This document shows, in pieces, positions 28,165-36,209 of a DNA stretch of 64,000 nucleotides. The position numbers and the translations under genes were made by a program. The stretch spans positions 5,766,001 through 5,830,000 of the forward strand of contig NZ_CP094516.1 in NCBI RefSeq assembly GCF_029909975.1. Direction: 5' to 3'. The notes beneath the pieces were generated by a model. It was not told where the DNA came from and searched no databases. It saw only the letters and a program-made list of their open reading frames with translations. The stretch is from Bradyrhizobium sp. ISRA430. Lineage in GTDB: Bacteria > Pseudomonadota > Alphaproteobacteria > Rhizobiales > Xanthobacteraceae. The first letter of the stretch is position 1. Each line of letters starts with the position of its first letter.

Positions 28165-28190
28165 GTCGTGCCGGCCTGCGCCGGGACGAC
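28165..28190. terminator. Hairpin between convergent chemoreceptor and DUF3175 genes
   Basis: GTCGT-g-CCGGC pairs with GCCGG-g-ACGAC across a CTGC loop. It is a member of the GTCGTCCCGG-type palindromes seen elsewhere in the window and a possible bidirectional terminator; there is no T-run. Confidence 0.45.
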
Positions 28191-28217
28191 GGCGGAGTTA
28201 GATGCGCCGTCCGAGCC

Positions 28218-28610
28218 TCACTCCCTCCCGAACGCGCGCTTCAACTCCATCTTGGCGCGCTCCAGTCGCGTGCGCTGCGTCTTTGGCAGGGTCTTGCCGG
28301 CGCGGTTGATATAGAAGGTCAGCATCGACACCGCCGAGCGATAGGCGCCGGACTTGCGGCGCGAGCTGTGTTCGGCGGAACGCTTCAGTGACGCCGCGAT
28401 CTTCTTCGGACTCGAGAGCTTGAACACGCCGCGCTTGAGATCGAGCGCGTCGCTTTCCTTCGTCACGCGCTGCGACCAGCGTTTTGGCGCGGCGCGCCTA
28501 GCCGTTTTGCGCGCGGTTGTGCCGCGCCTTGCGCTGCTCGTTTTCTTTCGGCGCACCGTCTTGCGCGCACCGCTTTTTCGCGAATGTGTCGTCTTTCTGA
28601 CCTGAGCCAT
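28218..28610 (-). CDS. DUF3175 protein with Lys/Arg-rich N-terminal tail
   Basis: This 130-residue basic protein has about 45 N-terminal residues dominated by Lys, Arg, Ser, Thr and Ala ('SGARKTVRRKKTSSARRG'), resembling histone H1 tails. A conserved C-terminal domain follows ('SPKKIAASLKRSAEHSSRRK', 'YRSAVSMLTFYINRAGKTL'), typical of DUF3175. The basic tail suggests DNA or RNA binding. The ATG is preceded by AAGGAG at seven bases. A perfect EcfG-type promoter lies directly upstream, so it is probably a general-stress protein, perhaps nucleoid-associated. That role is inferred. Confidence 0.85.
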   Translation of the reverse strand: MAQVRKTTHSRKSGARKTVRRKKTSSARRGTTARKTARRAAPKRWSQRVTKESDALDLKRGVFKLSSPKKIAASLKRSAEHSSRRKSGAYRSAVSMLTFYINRAGKTLPKTQRTRLERAKMELKRAFGRE

Positions 28611-28637
28611 GCGTCAACTCCTTGCGGCTCCATCGGA

Positions 28638-28662
28638 AACGGACGGCCTTAGGCAGTGTTCC
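28638..28662 (-). promoter_or_regulatory. EcfG (general stress sigma factor) promoter for the DUF3175 gene
   Basis: On the minus strand GGAAC (28662-28658) and CGTT (28641-28638) are separated by exactly 16 bases. This matches the alphaproteobacterial EcfG consensus GGAAC-N16/17-CGTT. The start codon lies 28 bases beyond the -10 element. Confidence 0.82.
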
Positions 28663-28665
28663 ATG

Positions 28666-28690
28666 GGAACCTGCCCTTGCTGAAGACGTT
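28666..28690 (+). promoter_or_regulatory. EcfG promoter for the MFS transporter-otsB operon
   Basis: GGAAC (28666-28670), 16 bases, then CGTT (28687-28690): an exact EcfG consensus on the plus strand, only three bases from the divergent EcfG promoter. The MFS start is 103 bases downstream. Confidence 0.82.
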
Positions 28691-28792
28691 GTCGCCGGTG
28701 GCAGGCGGAATGCCGCACCCCCATGATCGGACCGACCCCGTCCACAATCTCGTGCCGCGGGGCGGACCGCATCGGTCAGACGCAACAACACA

Positions 28793-30277
28793 ATGGAATT
28801 GCAGCAGAGCCCAGCGCTGAATCTTGGTCCTGCGGCCTCGGTAGCAACCGCGTCCGATCGCATCGTCGAGACCAGCATACCTTCACGGCTCGACGCGCTG
28901 CCGTGGAGTGGTTTTCACACGCGCGTCGTGCTGGCGCTCGGCATCACCTGGATCCTCGACGGCCTCGAGGTGACGCTGGCAGGCGCGCTCTCCGGCGCGT
29001 TAAAGCAGAGCCCGACGCTGCTTTTCTCCAACCTCGATCTCGGCATCGCCAATTCCGCCTATCTCGCCGGCGCCGTTCTCGGCGCGCTCGGCTTCGGCTG
29101 GCTCACCGACCGCATCGGCCGCAAGAAACTGTTTTTCATCACGCTCGCGGTTTATCTCTCGGCAACCGCCGCAACCGCGGCCTCCTGGGACATCGCAAGC
29201 TACGCGCTGTTCCGCTTCCTCACCGGCGCCGGTATCGGTGGCGAATACACTGCGATCAACTCGACGATCCAGGAGCTGGTGCCGGCGCGCTATCGCGGCT
29301 GGACCGATCTCGTCATCAACGGCAGCTTCTGGATCGGCGCGGCGATGGGCGCGGTGGCGGCCATCGTGCTGCTCGATCCCGCTTTCATCGGTCCCGATCT
29401 CGGCTGGCGCTTCGCTTATCTGATCGGCGCGACCATCGGCCTTGTCGTGCTGTTGATGCGAATGTGGATCCCGGAGAGCCCGCGCTGGCTGATGATCCAC
29501 GGCCGTCCCGACCAGGCCCATGCGATCGTCGACGAGATCGAAGGCTCGGTGGTCGGACATCGGCAGGATGACCGCGAAGATTTCGTCAAGGTTCGCCTGC
29601 GGATGCGCGACCACACGCCGATCGGTGAGGTCGTACACACGCTGTTTTCGGCGTATCGCCAGCGCGCGCTGGTCGGCCTCGTGCTGATGAGCGCGCAGGC
29701 CTTCTTCTACAACGCGATCTTCTTCACCTTCGCGCTGGTGTTGACCGACTTCTACGGCATCAGTGCCGATCATGTCGGCTGGTACATCCTGCCTTTCGCC
29801 GCGGGCAATTTCCTCGGCCCACTCCTACTTGGCCGCCTCTTCGATACGCTCGGCCGTCGCACCATGATCATGTTCACCTATGGCGTGTCCGGCCTGCTGC
29901 TCGCGCTGTCGGGTTATCTGTTCTCGATCGGCGCGCTCAGTGCGCAGGGCCAGACCATCGCCTGGATGGTGATCTTCTTCTTTGCCTCGCCGGCAGCGAG
30001 CGCGGCCTATCTCACCGTCAGCGAGACGTTTCCTCTCGAAGTCCGCGCGCTGGCGATTGCGGTGTTCTACGCGGTCGGCACCGGCATCGGCGGCGTGATC
30101 GGGCCGGCGCTGTTCGGCGCGTTGATCGACACCGGCTCGCGCACCAGCGTGTTCGCCGGCTATCTCTTGGGGGCGGTGCTGATGATCGCGGCCGCGATCG
30201 TGGCGTGGCGCTATGCCGTCTCCGCGGAGCGCAAATCGCTCGAACATATCGCGCGGCCGCTCGCCTTTATGGAGTAG
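28793..30277 (+). CDS. MFS transporter (sugar-porter-like) upstream of otsB
   Basis: The 494-residue protein has twelve predicted membrane helices. Motif A is 'GWLTDRIGRKK' in the loop after TM2, 'GAGIGGEYTAINS' lies in TM4, 'PESPRWLMIHGRPDQA' after TM6 marks the sugar/metabolite porter branch, and 'GRLFDTLGRRTM' is the repeat of motif A in the second half. The cytoplasmic N-terminus is about 40 residues long. It ends 3 bases before otsB and shares its EcfG-type promoter, so a role in osmolyte or sugar traffic during stress is plausible. The substrate is unknown. The ribosome-binding site at the chosen ATG is weak. Confidence 0.85.
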   Translation: MELQQSPALNLGPAASVATASDRIVETSIPSRLDALPWSGFHTRVVLALGITWILDGLEVTLAGALSGALKQSPTLLFSNLDLGIANSAYLAGAVLGALGFGWLTDRIGRKKLFFITLAVYLSATAATAASWDIASYALFRFLTGAGIGGEYTAINSTIQELVPARYRGWTDLVINGSFWIGAAMGAVAAIVLLDPAFIGPDLGWRFAYLIGATIGLVVLLMRMWIPESPRWLMIHGRPDQAHAIVDEIEGSVVGHRQDDREDFVKVRLRMRDHTPIGEVVHTLFSAYRQRALVGLVLMSAQAFFYNAIFFTFALVLTDFYGISADHVGWYILPFAAGNFLGPLLLGRLFDTLGRRTMIMFTYGVSGLLLALSGYLFSIGALSAQGQTIAWMVIFFFASPAASAAYLTVSETFPLEVRALAIAVFYAVGTGIGGVIGPALFGALIDTGSRTSVFAGYLLGAVLMIAAAIVAWRYAVSAERKSLEHIARPLAFME

Positions 30278-30280
30278 ACT

Positions 30281-31108
30281 ATGAAATCAGACCTTGCGGA
30301 AATACCGTTGAGCGACGAACCAACCATACGCGATGACCGGGAAGTGCCGGAAACGGTGCCGGTGCCCCACGCGCTCGTGCCGCATCTCGGCGAGACCGCG
30401 ATCCTGCTCGACATCGACGGCACGCTGCTCGACCTGATGCCGACGCCGCGCGAGGTCTGGGTACCGCCGGGCCTGTCCGATACGCTCAATCGCCTGGTGG
30501 AGCGCACGTCGGGCGCCTTGGCGCTGGTCAGCGGTCGCTCGCTCAACGACATCGACCTGATCTTCGCGCCCGATATCTATCGCGCTGTCGCCGGTCACGG
30601 CGCGGAAATGCGCCTGTCCGTGGACAGTGAAGCGGACGACGTGCACGCGCCGCCGCTGGACAAGGAATTGAAGCGCCGGCTGGCTGCGATCGCCAAGCTC
30701 AGCCCGGGCATTCTGCTCGAGGACAAGGGCTATTCGCTGGCACTGCACTACCGCCTCGCGCCGCATGCGGAGAAGGCGATCTATGAAGCGGTGTCGCTGA
30801 TCCGCGCCGACCTGCCCAATGCGCCGATCGAGGTGCTGCCCGGCAAGTTCGTCTGCGAAATCAAGCATTCCGGCTTCACCAAGGCGAGCGGCGTGCGCGA
30901 GCTGATGAAGCACGAGCCTTTCAAGGGCCGCCGTCCGATCTTCATCGGGGACGACGTTACCGACGAAACCGTGTTCGCCATCATGCCCGACATGGATGGG
31001 CTCGCTTTCTCGGTGGGCCGCCGCGCCATCGGCGTGAGTGGTCACTTCGATGCACCGAGCGACGTGCGTGAGTTCCTCGCGCGTTTGCTCGATGATGCAC
31101 GAGCCTGA
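30281..31108 (+). CDS. otsB: Trehalose-6-phosphate phosphatase
   Basis: OtsB removes phosphate from trehalose 6-phosphate. The 275-residue HAD-superfamily enzyme has motif I 'LLDIDGTLLDLMP' (about residues 42-54, nucleophile Asp in DIDGT), motif II 'LALVSGRSLNDID' (about 83-95), a cap with 'YRAVAGHGAEMR' and motif IV 'IFIGDDVTDE' (about 222-231). It has an N-terminal extension of about 35 residues ahead of the catalytic domain. It is coupled to the MFS gene (3-base gap). otsA follows after 352 bases with its own promoter-like sequence. Confidence 0.93.
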   Translation: MKSDLAEIPLSDEPTIRDDREVPETVPVPHALVPHLGETAILLDIDGTLLDLMPTPREVWVPPGLSDTLNRLVERTSGALALVSGRSLNDIDLIFAPDIYRAVAGHGAEMRLSVDSEADDVHAPPLDKELKRRLAAIAKLSPGILLEDKGYSLALHYRLAPHAEKAIYEAVSLIRADLPNAPIEVLPGKFVCEIKHSGFTKASGVRELMKHEPFKGRRPIFIGDDVTDETVFAIMPDMDGLAFSVGRRAIGVSGHFDAPSDVREFLARLLDDARA

Positions 31109-31460
31109 TCCGGCCCCGAAGCGCCGCGTCGCGGCGACAAACGCGGAACGCATTTGTGCGGAGATCGTGCTCAAACAACACCTGAGGCGACGTCGACGGT
31201 TCGTCGGGCGCTTTAGGTGAAAGCAAGGCAGCGCCACCGCAGAGCCACAATACCTCTCGCGGAGCGCTATGGCGCACGAAATTCATGCTGCGCAACACGA
31301 CCGCAAAAACTGTCTTTGCAGGCAAATTTCCAGGTTCCGCCGGTAAAAACGGTTCCGTCGCCCGCGCCCGATTTTGGTTTCAATTCGTTGAAACGATGTT
31401 CCGGAACCATATTGATGAACATCAGTTAAACGAGGCGGAATGAACAGGAGGGGACGACCT
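31109..31460. other. 352-bp gap between otsB and otsA
   Basis: No gene was recognised. The right end holds an EcfG-like promoter (31403-31427) and the otsA leader. A GGTTCCG ... CGGAACC pair (about 31350 and 31401) could form a long-range stem. Short ORFs here lack support. Confidence 0.55.
31403..31427 (+). promoter_or_regulatory. EcfG-like promoter for otsA
   Basis: GGAAC (31403-31407), 16 bases, then AGTT (31424-31427), one mismatch from the consensus CGTT. It lies 33 bases before the otsA GTG. The position, and the two perfect sites upstream in the same locus, support it. Confidence 0.6.
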
Positions 31461-32924
31461 GTGAATCTTGTCGTCGTTTCGAACCGCGTCGCGCGCGGCA
31501 AACCTAATGAACCCATGACGGGCGGTCTTGCGGCTGCCTTGCTTCCGGTGGTGGAGCATTCAGGCGCGATCTGGGTGGGTTCCTCGGGTCGCGTGCGCGA
31601 CGGCCATCAGAAGGAACCGTTCGCCGAGATCGAGGCACTCGGCACGGGTGCCCTGGCGACGCTGGATCTGCCGGCGGCGCATTACGGCGGCTATTACGAA
31701 GGTTTCGCCAATTCGGCGCTGTGGCCGGCGCTGCACTCGCGCAGCGACCTGATCCGCGTCTCTCAAGGCGACTATCTCAGCTATCGCGAAGTCAACGCGT
31801 TCATGGCGCGCGCACTGCTGCGCTTCCGGAAAACGCGGACCGCGTTCTGGGTGCAGGACTATCATTTCCTCGCGCTCGGCGCGGAACTGCGCGAGCTCGG
31901 CGTCGACGATCCGATCGGCTTCTTCCTGCATACCCCGTGGCCGGTGGCCGCGGTAATGCAGGGCGTGCCGAATCATCGTGAGCTGATTACGGCAATGCTG
32001 GCCTATGATCTCCTCGGCTTCCAGACCGAGGTGGATCGCCAGAATTTCCTCGGCTATGTCGCCGGCGAGCTGGGCCTCACCGTCGAGGATGGAATCGCGC
32101 TCTCGCAGCATGGACGCACGCGCTGCGAGGTGTTCCCGATCGGCATCGATGCGGAGAAGTTCGCGCAGTATGCCGCAAAATCGGTCTCGCATCCTGACGT
32201 ATCGCGATTGCGCCGCAGCCTCAACGGCGAGCGGCTCGCCATCGGCGTCGACCGGCTCGACTATTCCAAGGGCCTCGTCAACCGCATCAGCGCGTTTGAC
32301 CGGCTCTGGAGCGAGCAGCCGCAACTCTTGCGCAGCATCTCGTTGCTGCAGATCGCCAATCCCTCGCGCGGCGGCATCGAAGCCTATGGCAATCTCCAGA
32401 ACGAGGTCGCGCGCCTCGTCACCGACGTCAACGGCCGTCACGGCGAGGTCGACTGGACCCCGATCCGCTACTTGAACAAAGGCTTCAGTCAGGCCGTGCT
32501 CGCTGGCCTCTATCGCACCGCGCAGGTCGGTGTGGTGACACCGCTGCATGACGGCATGAACCTGGTTGCCAAGGAGTATGTTGCCGCCCAGAACCCGGCG
32601 GATCCCGGCGTGCTGGTGCTGTCGAAATTCGCCGGCGCCGCCAACGAGCTCGACACGGCGCTGCTGGTCAATCCGCATGACATCGACGGCATGGCGCGCG
32701 CGATCGCGATCGCGGCCGCGATGCCGCTCACCGAGCGCAAGATGCGCTGGGACGCGATGATGAAGAAGCTGCGCGGCCACACCATCCAGCAATGGTCCGC
32801 CGACTTCGTCGCCGAGCTCGAGAAGAGCCGCACCCAGAAAGCGGCCGTCGCGCCGCTCGCCGCCCAACCGCCGCAAGCGCTGCGCTGGCTGAAGTCGGCG
32901 ATTTCGGGCGTGAGGTTGATCTAG
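31461..32924 (+). CDS. otsA: Trehalose-6-phosphate synthase (UDP-glucose type)
   Basis: OtsA transfers glucose from a nucleotide sugar to glucose 6-phosphate. The GT20 enzyme has 487 residues from the GTG at 31461, which has AGGAGGGG seven bases upstream. The in-frame ATG at 31440 would add seven residues and place the strong ribosome-binding site inside the gene. Signatures: 'VVVSNRVARGKP' and 'MTGGLAAAL' at the N-terminus, 'FWVQDYHFLALGAELRELG', 'GFFLHTPWP', 'IGVDRLDYSKGLVNRISAFD' and 'VVTPLHDGMNLVAKEYVA'. The product feeds OtsB to give trehalose, an osmo- and desiccation protectant. Confidence 0.95.
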   Translation: MNLVVVSNRVARGKPNEPMTGGLAAALLPVVEHSGAIWVGSSGRVRDGHQKEPFAEIEALGTGALATLDLPAAHYGGYYEGFANSALWPALHSRSDLIRVSQGDYLSYREVNAFMARALLRFRKTRTAFWVQDYHFLALGAELRELGVDDPIGFFLHTPWPVAAVMQGVPNHRELITAMLAYDLLGFQTEVDRQNFLGYVAGELGLTVEDGIALSQHGRTRCEVFPIGIDAEKFAQYAAKSVSHPDVSRLRRSLNGERLAIGVDRLDYSKGLVNRISAFDRLWSEQPQLLRSISLLQIANPSRGGIEAYGNLQNEVARLVTDVNGRHGEVDWTPIRYLNKGFSQAVLAGLYRTAQVGVVTPLHDGMNLVAKEYVAAQNPADPGVLVLSKFAGAANELDTALLVNPHDIDGMARAIAIAAAMPLTERKMRWDAMMKKLRGHTIQQWSADFVAELEKSRTQKAAVAPLAAQPPQALRWLKSAISGVRLI

Positions 32925-32938
32925 CTCCCAGAACGGCG

Positions 32939-33090
32939 TGCTCTTACCCTCTCGTCTTGCGGGAGAGGGGGCCTCGCGAAGCGAGGCGGGTCTCCGGGCG
33001 TGAATCTCGCGCATCGCATGTGCTGAACTACCCCCTCATCCGATGCGCTGCGCGCGCCAACTTCTCCCACAAGGGAGAAGGGAAGAGAGT
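32939..33090. repeat. Dispersed repeat, second copy of the hmgA-fahA element family
   Basis: CTCTTACCCTCTCGTCTTGC... at the left and ...CTTCTCCCACAAGGGAGAAG at the right form inverted ends like those of 14523-14723. The inner hairpin GCCTCGC-gaa-GCGAGGC and a CCCCTCATCC block are also shared, while the module in the middle differs. It lies between the otsA stop and a convergent small gene. Confidence 0.78.
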
Positions 33091-33093
33091 GTC

Positions 33094-33435
33094 TCAATAA
33101 CAATACGACACGCCATCCAGGATTGCGCAGTTGTGCTTGTTCGGCGCGTTGGGATCGTCCAGCGGCACCGCGCCCTTGCCCTGGCCGACGAACACGCCGG
33201 GCCCGACATGCACTGAAGACTTGTTGCCGATGATGACGCTCTGATGCGGCGTCGAGCTCGAGCGCGTGCCGTCCGGCCAGATGATGGCATCGCCCGCAAG
33301 CACCCCGCGCCGGCCGTCGTCGCAGCTCACATCGACCCCCTGCCGTGTGCAGATCTGCGCCAGGGCAGGCGCGGCGAAGGTGACGGCAAAGGCTGAGAGC
33401 AGGCCCAGCGTGGCGATGGTTTTGCAGATGGTCAT
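33094..33435 (-). CDS. Small exported hypothetical protein
   Basis: This 113-residue protein starts at the ATG at 33435 (GGGACG upstream); the longer frame was rejected because this ATG begins a clean Sec signal peptide (about residues 1-26, 'AFAVTFAAPALAQ'). The mature part of about 87 residues has two Cys near its start ('ICTRQGVDVSCDDGRRG') and two at its end ('KHNCAILDGVSYCY'), likely two disulfides. A central 'VIIGNKSSVHVGPGVFVG' stretch is beta-like. I do not recognise a named family. It is probably periplasmic. Confidence 0.65.
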   Translation of the reverse strand: MTICKTIATLGLLSAFAVTFAAPALAQICTRQGVDVSCDDGRRGVLAGDAIIWPDGTRSSSTPHQSVIIGNKSSVHVGPGVFVGQGKGAVPLDDPNAPNKHNCAILDGVSYCY

Positions 33436-33632
33436 GGCGTCCCGAGGTGTGGTTGGCGGTCTGTCCGTGAATCGTCGTGCCAAACCCACCGCTGGTTCAT
33501 GCGACGGACGACATAAAGTCGCCTCGCGGCGGCTGATATTCTTTTGAAATTACAATGGCTTACGGAAAATTCACCCGATTTTCCTGCAGTCCCTTGCAAA
33601 ATCATCGCTGCCCCTTCAAGAGAGGGCGCTCC

Positions 33633-33722
33633 GGAGAGATGGCCGAGTGGCTTAAGGCGCACGCTTGGAAAGCGTGTGTGCGGGAAACCGTACCGTGGGT
33701 TCGAATCCCACTCTCTCCGCCA
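33633..33722 (+). tRNA. tRNA-Ser (anticodon GGA), CCA encoded
   Basis: The 90-base gene has a GGAGAGA acceptor arm pairing with TCTCTCC, a D arm 'GGCCGAGTGGCTTAAGGC', an anticodon loop TTGGAAA with GGA at 33667-33669, a long class II variable arm, and the T arm GTGGG-TTCGAAT-CCCAC. Discriminator G and CCA are encoded. It reads UCC/UCU codons. Its 3' end is the left attachment site of the island to its right. Confidence 0.97.
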
Positions 33723-33723
33723 G
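33709..33723. repeat. Island attachment site, left copy (attL-like)
   Basis: CACTCTCTCCGCCAG covers the 3' acceptor strand, CCA end and the next base of tRNA-Ser. The same 15 bases recur at 39085-39099 in the same orientation; flanking bases differ on both sides. Confidence 0.75.
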
Positions 33724-33884
33724 CGCGTCATCGAATCCTCCGGCCGAATCGCTGGAGAATCATCATTGAGGTGTTTTCACACAGTCTGGACCCAAACGGG
33801 ACATTGGAAGTGCCGGGGCTCCGCATTCTGGATGGGACAGAATCTTTGCCATCTCGACAGAAATGTTGCGCGGGATCGGCGCTC

Positions 33885-34874
33885 TCAGCGATTGGGGCGT
33901 ATCCGGCCCTTTTCGTTGCCGTGAAAACTCCGAGAGACTAATTGCCTCCGCCCACCTGCCTCATTGGTCTTGGTAGGATGTGTGATTGGGAGGATTGTAT
34001 GCATATAATCGGCCAGCGTTTCGCAAAAGGCGACGGCGTAAGAAGGAAGCCGGCGGCGCCTGTCCCATTGAATTGCAACTCTTTCTCGAATTGGCTTGCG
34101 GCCATGCGTTACGCGGACAATTCGCAAAGCGTATCGGTCCGTTCGCTGAAGGGAGGGGATAATCGCCACACCCTGCCCAACCTCCGCCATAGCGAGCAGC
34201 GTGTGCGGTGCACGACTCTCGAGCACAATATTGGGCTCGACGTCCGCGAGGCGGCACGCTGCGTCGAACAGCCTTCGGATGGAATAGCCGGGATCCAGTA
34301 GCAGCAACGGATAAGAGGCAAGGCGGGTGATGTCTATGAAACCTGCATGGCCTAGCTCTAGGGATGTCGCGCAAGCCGCCAAGGCCTCAGCTGGTGGCAG
34401 GACGCGGCTCTCGAAGCGGGGACCCCCTTGTTCAAGTCTGATGCCCACATGAACTTCCCCGCGTTCAAGCATCGCTGTCTGTTCAGCACCGAGTGCTTCA
34501 ATCAGCTCTACATTTACGTTGGGAAAGCGCTCAGCGTATTGAGGAAGGAATCTCGCCAGCACACTCTCGATCGTGTGCGGTGGCGCGGCGATTTTCAGCA
34601 CTCCCCTGTCTCCGCGCCGAAGGACCTCCGCGTGTTCGCGGATAGCTTCGAGATCGGTCATTACGCGGCGGCAATCCGCGAGAAGCTGCTTACCTTCTGC
34701 AGTTAATACGAGGCCCCGCCCGACACGGTCAAACAGCCTGAGCCCCAACTCCCGCTGAAGATCACCGATTTGTCGCGAAAGCGCGGGCTGTCCAATTCGC
34801 AGGCGCACTGCGGCTTTCGATACAGTGCCCAGTTCAGCGACTGCAACAAAGGTTGTTAGGCGCCTCAGATCCAT
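33885..34874 (-). CDS. LysR family transcriptional regulator (island)
   Basis: The 329-residue regulator has an N-terminal HTH (about residues 1-60, 'GTVSKAAVRLRIGQPALSRQ') and a substrate-binding domain of two alpha/beta lobes (about 90-295). Its C-terminal tail of about 30 residues is basic and longer than usual. It is divergent from the ABC transporter genes with a 200-bp gap, the usual layout for a LysR protein controlling the neighbouring operon. Its stop lies about 160 bases from the tRNA-Ser gene, just inside the putative island. Confidence 0.9.
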   Translation of the reverse strand: MDLRRLTTFVAVAELGTVSKAAVRLRIGQPALSRQIGDLQRELGLRLFDRVGRGLVLTAEGKQLLADCRRVMTDLEAIREHAEVLRRGDRGVLKIAAPPHTIESVLARFLPQYAERFPNVNVELIEALGAEQTAMLERGEVHVGIRLEQGGPRFESRVLPPAEALAACATSLELGHAGFIDITRLASYPLLLLDPGYSIRRLFDAACRLADVEPNIVLESRAPHTLLAMAEVGQGVAIIPSLQRTDRYALRIVRVTHGRKPIRERVAIQWDRRRRLPSYAVAFCETLADYMHTILPITHPTKTNEAGGRRQLVSRSFHGNEKGRIRPNR

Positions 34875-35074
34875 GGTCCAAATTTATGCCTCGCCGGCAT
34901 GGAATACGAGCACAATTATGCATTGGACGTGGATCCACTCTGGCGGCATGTTTGCCAACAAGCTTGGAATATCGCCTCCGGCATTTCCGGCGAGCGATGC
35001 GACCACGAAGATCCGAGCATAAAAGCGGGCTTCTGCTGCACGCCTCTATGAGCGCCTGAGTAGGGAGGATCAGC

Positions 35075-36196
35075 ATGGAGAACAGTAAGAATAGCAGGAA
35101 TTTCACCACCGAGGGGCGCAAGCCGATTCGACCCTATCTATCCCGTCGGACGGTCCTCGGTCTCGCCGGGGCATTCGGGGTCGCAACGCCGATCGCGATG
35201 GTCGGTGGGGCTCGTGCATTGACGGCAGTGAAGAGCGCATCTCTTCCTGATGAACTTCCTCTTTGCCGCACGGCTATGCCAGGGGAAAGGTTATCGGGAC
35301 CGCAGCGAGCGCTCACACTTGCATGGAATGCGACGTCGATTTGCACGGCGGCGGCCCCTGTCGCAAAGGAACGGGGCATCTTCGCAAAACATAATCTCGA
35401 CGTTGATTTCATCAATTTCGGTGGTTCGACCGAACAACTCCTCGAAGCGATCGCGACGGGCAAAGCGGATGCGGGCATTGGGATGGCTCTACGTTGGCTC
35501 AAGCCGCTAGAGCAGGGATTCGATGTTCGTATCACAGCCGGCGTGCACGGCGGCTGCATTCGGCTGCTCGGGTCCAAGGCTGCCAACATCACGAGCCTGG
35601 AATCGCTGCGCGGCAAGACTATTGCCATCAGTGACCAGGCAAGCCCGGCGAAGAACTTCTGCTCCATTGCGTTCGCCAAGATGGGGATTGATCCGGTCAG
35701 GGACGTCGACTGGCGCCAATATCCGGCCGATCTGCTTGCGCTTGCCGTTGAGAAGGGCGAGGCTCAGGCACTCACTGACAATGACCCGCGCACCTATCTT
35801 TGGCTCAAGGGTGGCAAGCTCAACGAGGTCATGACCAATCTCTCTGGGGAATTTGCCGATCGCATCTGCTGCGTGCTCGCTATCCGAGGAAGTCTGATCC
35901 GTAGCGAACCGGCCGCGGCAGGTGCATTGACACGATCAGTACTCGAGGCTGGCGACATGGTCGCTGACCGTCCCGCCGACGCCGCCGCGGCGTACTCGGC
36001 CTATGGGGGCAACGGCTCGCTGGACGATCTCGGCGCCATGCTCGCGAGCCACACTCATCACAATCATCCGATCGGGACGGAACTCAAGCGGCAGATCGTA
36101 TTGTACGCGAGCGAGCTTAAAGAGGTGAACGTGTTCAAGCGAAGCATGGATCCGACGAAGTTCGCAGAACGGGTCTACGTCGACGTCCTAAGCTGA
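35075..36196 (+). CDS. Tat-exported ABC transporter binding protein (NMT1/SsuA-like), Cys- and His-rich
   Basis: This 373-residue periplasmic protein has a twin-arginine signal ('YLSRRTVLGLAGAFGVATP', about residues 26-45) followed by a solute-binding domain of the NMT1/SsuA type ('KERGIFAKHNLDVDFINFGG', 'GKADAGIGMALRW', 'SLRGKTIAISDQASPAKNF'). Unusually it has six Cys in the mature part, including a Cys-Cys pair ('RICCVLA'), and a His cluster 'SHTHHNHPIG' near residue 330. Folding in the cytoplasm before Tat export, together with Cys/His richness, hints at a metal or cofactor ligand, but this is speculation. It is the first gene of an ABC-methyltransferase operon. Confidence 0.85.
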   Translation: MENSKNSRNFTTEGRKPIRPYLSRRTVLGLAGAFGVATPIAMVGGARALTAVKSASLPDELPLCRTAMPGERLSGPQRALTLAWNATSICTAAAPVAKERGIFAKHNLDVDFINFGGSTEQLLEAIATGKADAGIGMALRWLKPLEQGFDVRITAGVHGGCIRLLGSKAANITSLESLRGKTIAISDQASPAKNFCSIAFAKMGIDPVRDVDWRQYPADLLALAVEKGEAQALTDNDPRTYLWLKGGKLNEVMTNLSGEFADRICCVLAIRGSLIRSEPAAAGALTRSVLEAGDMVADRPADAAAAYSAYGGNGSLDDLGAMLASHTHHNHPIGTELKRQIVLYASELKEVNVFKRSMDPTKFAERVYVDVLS

Positions 36197-36209
36197 GCGG
36201 GCAACAGCC

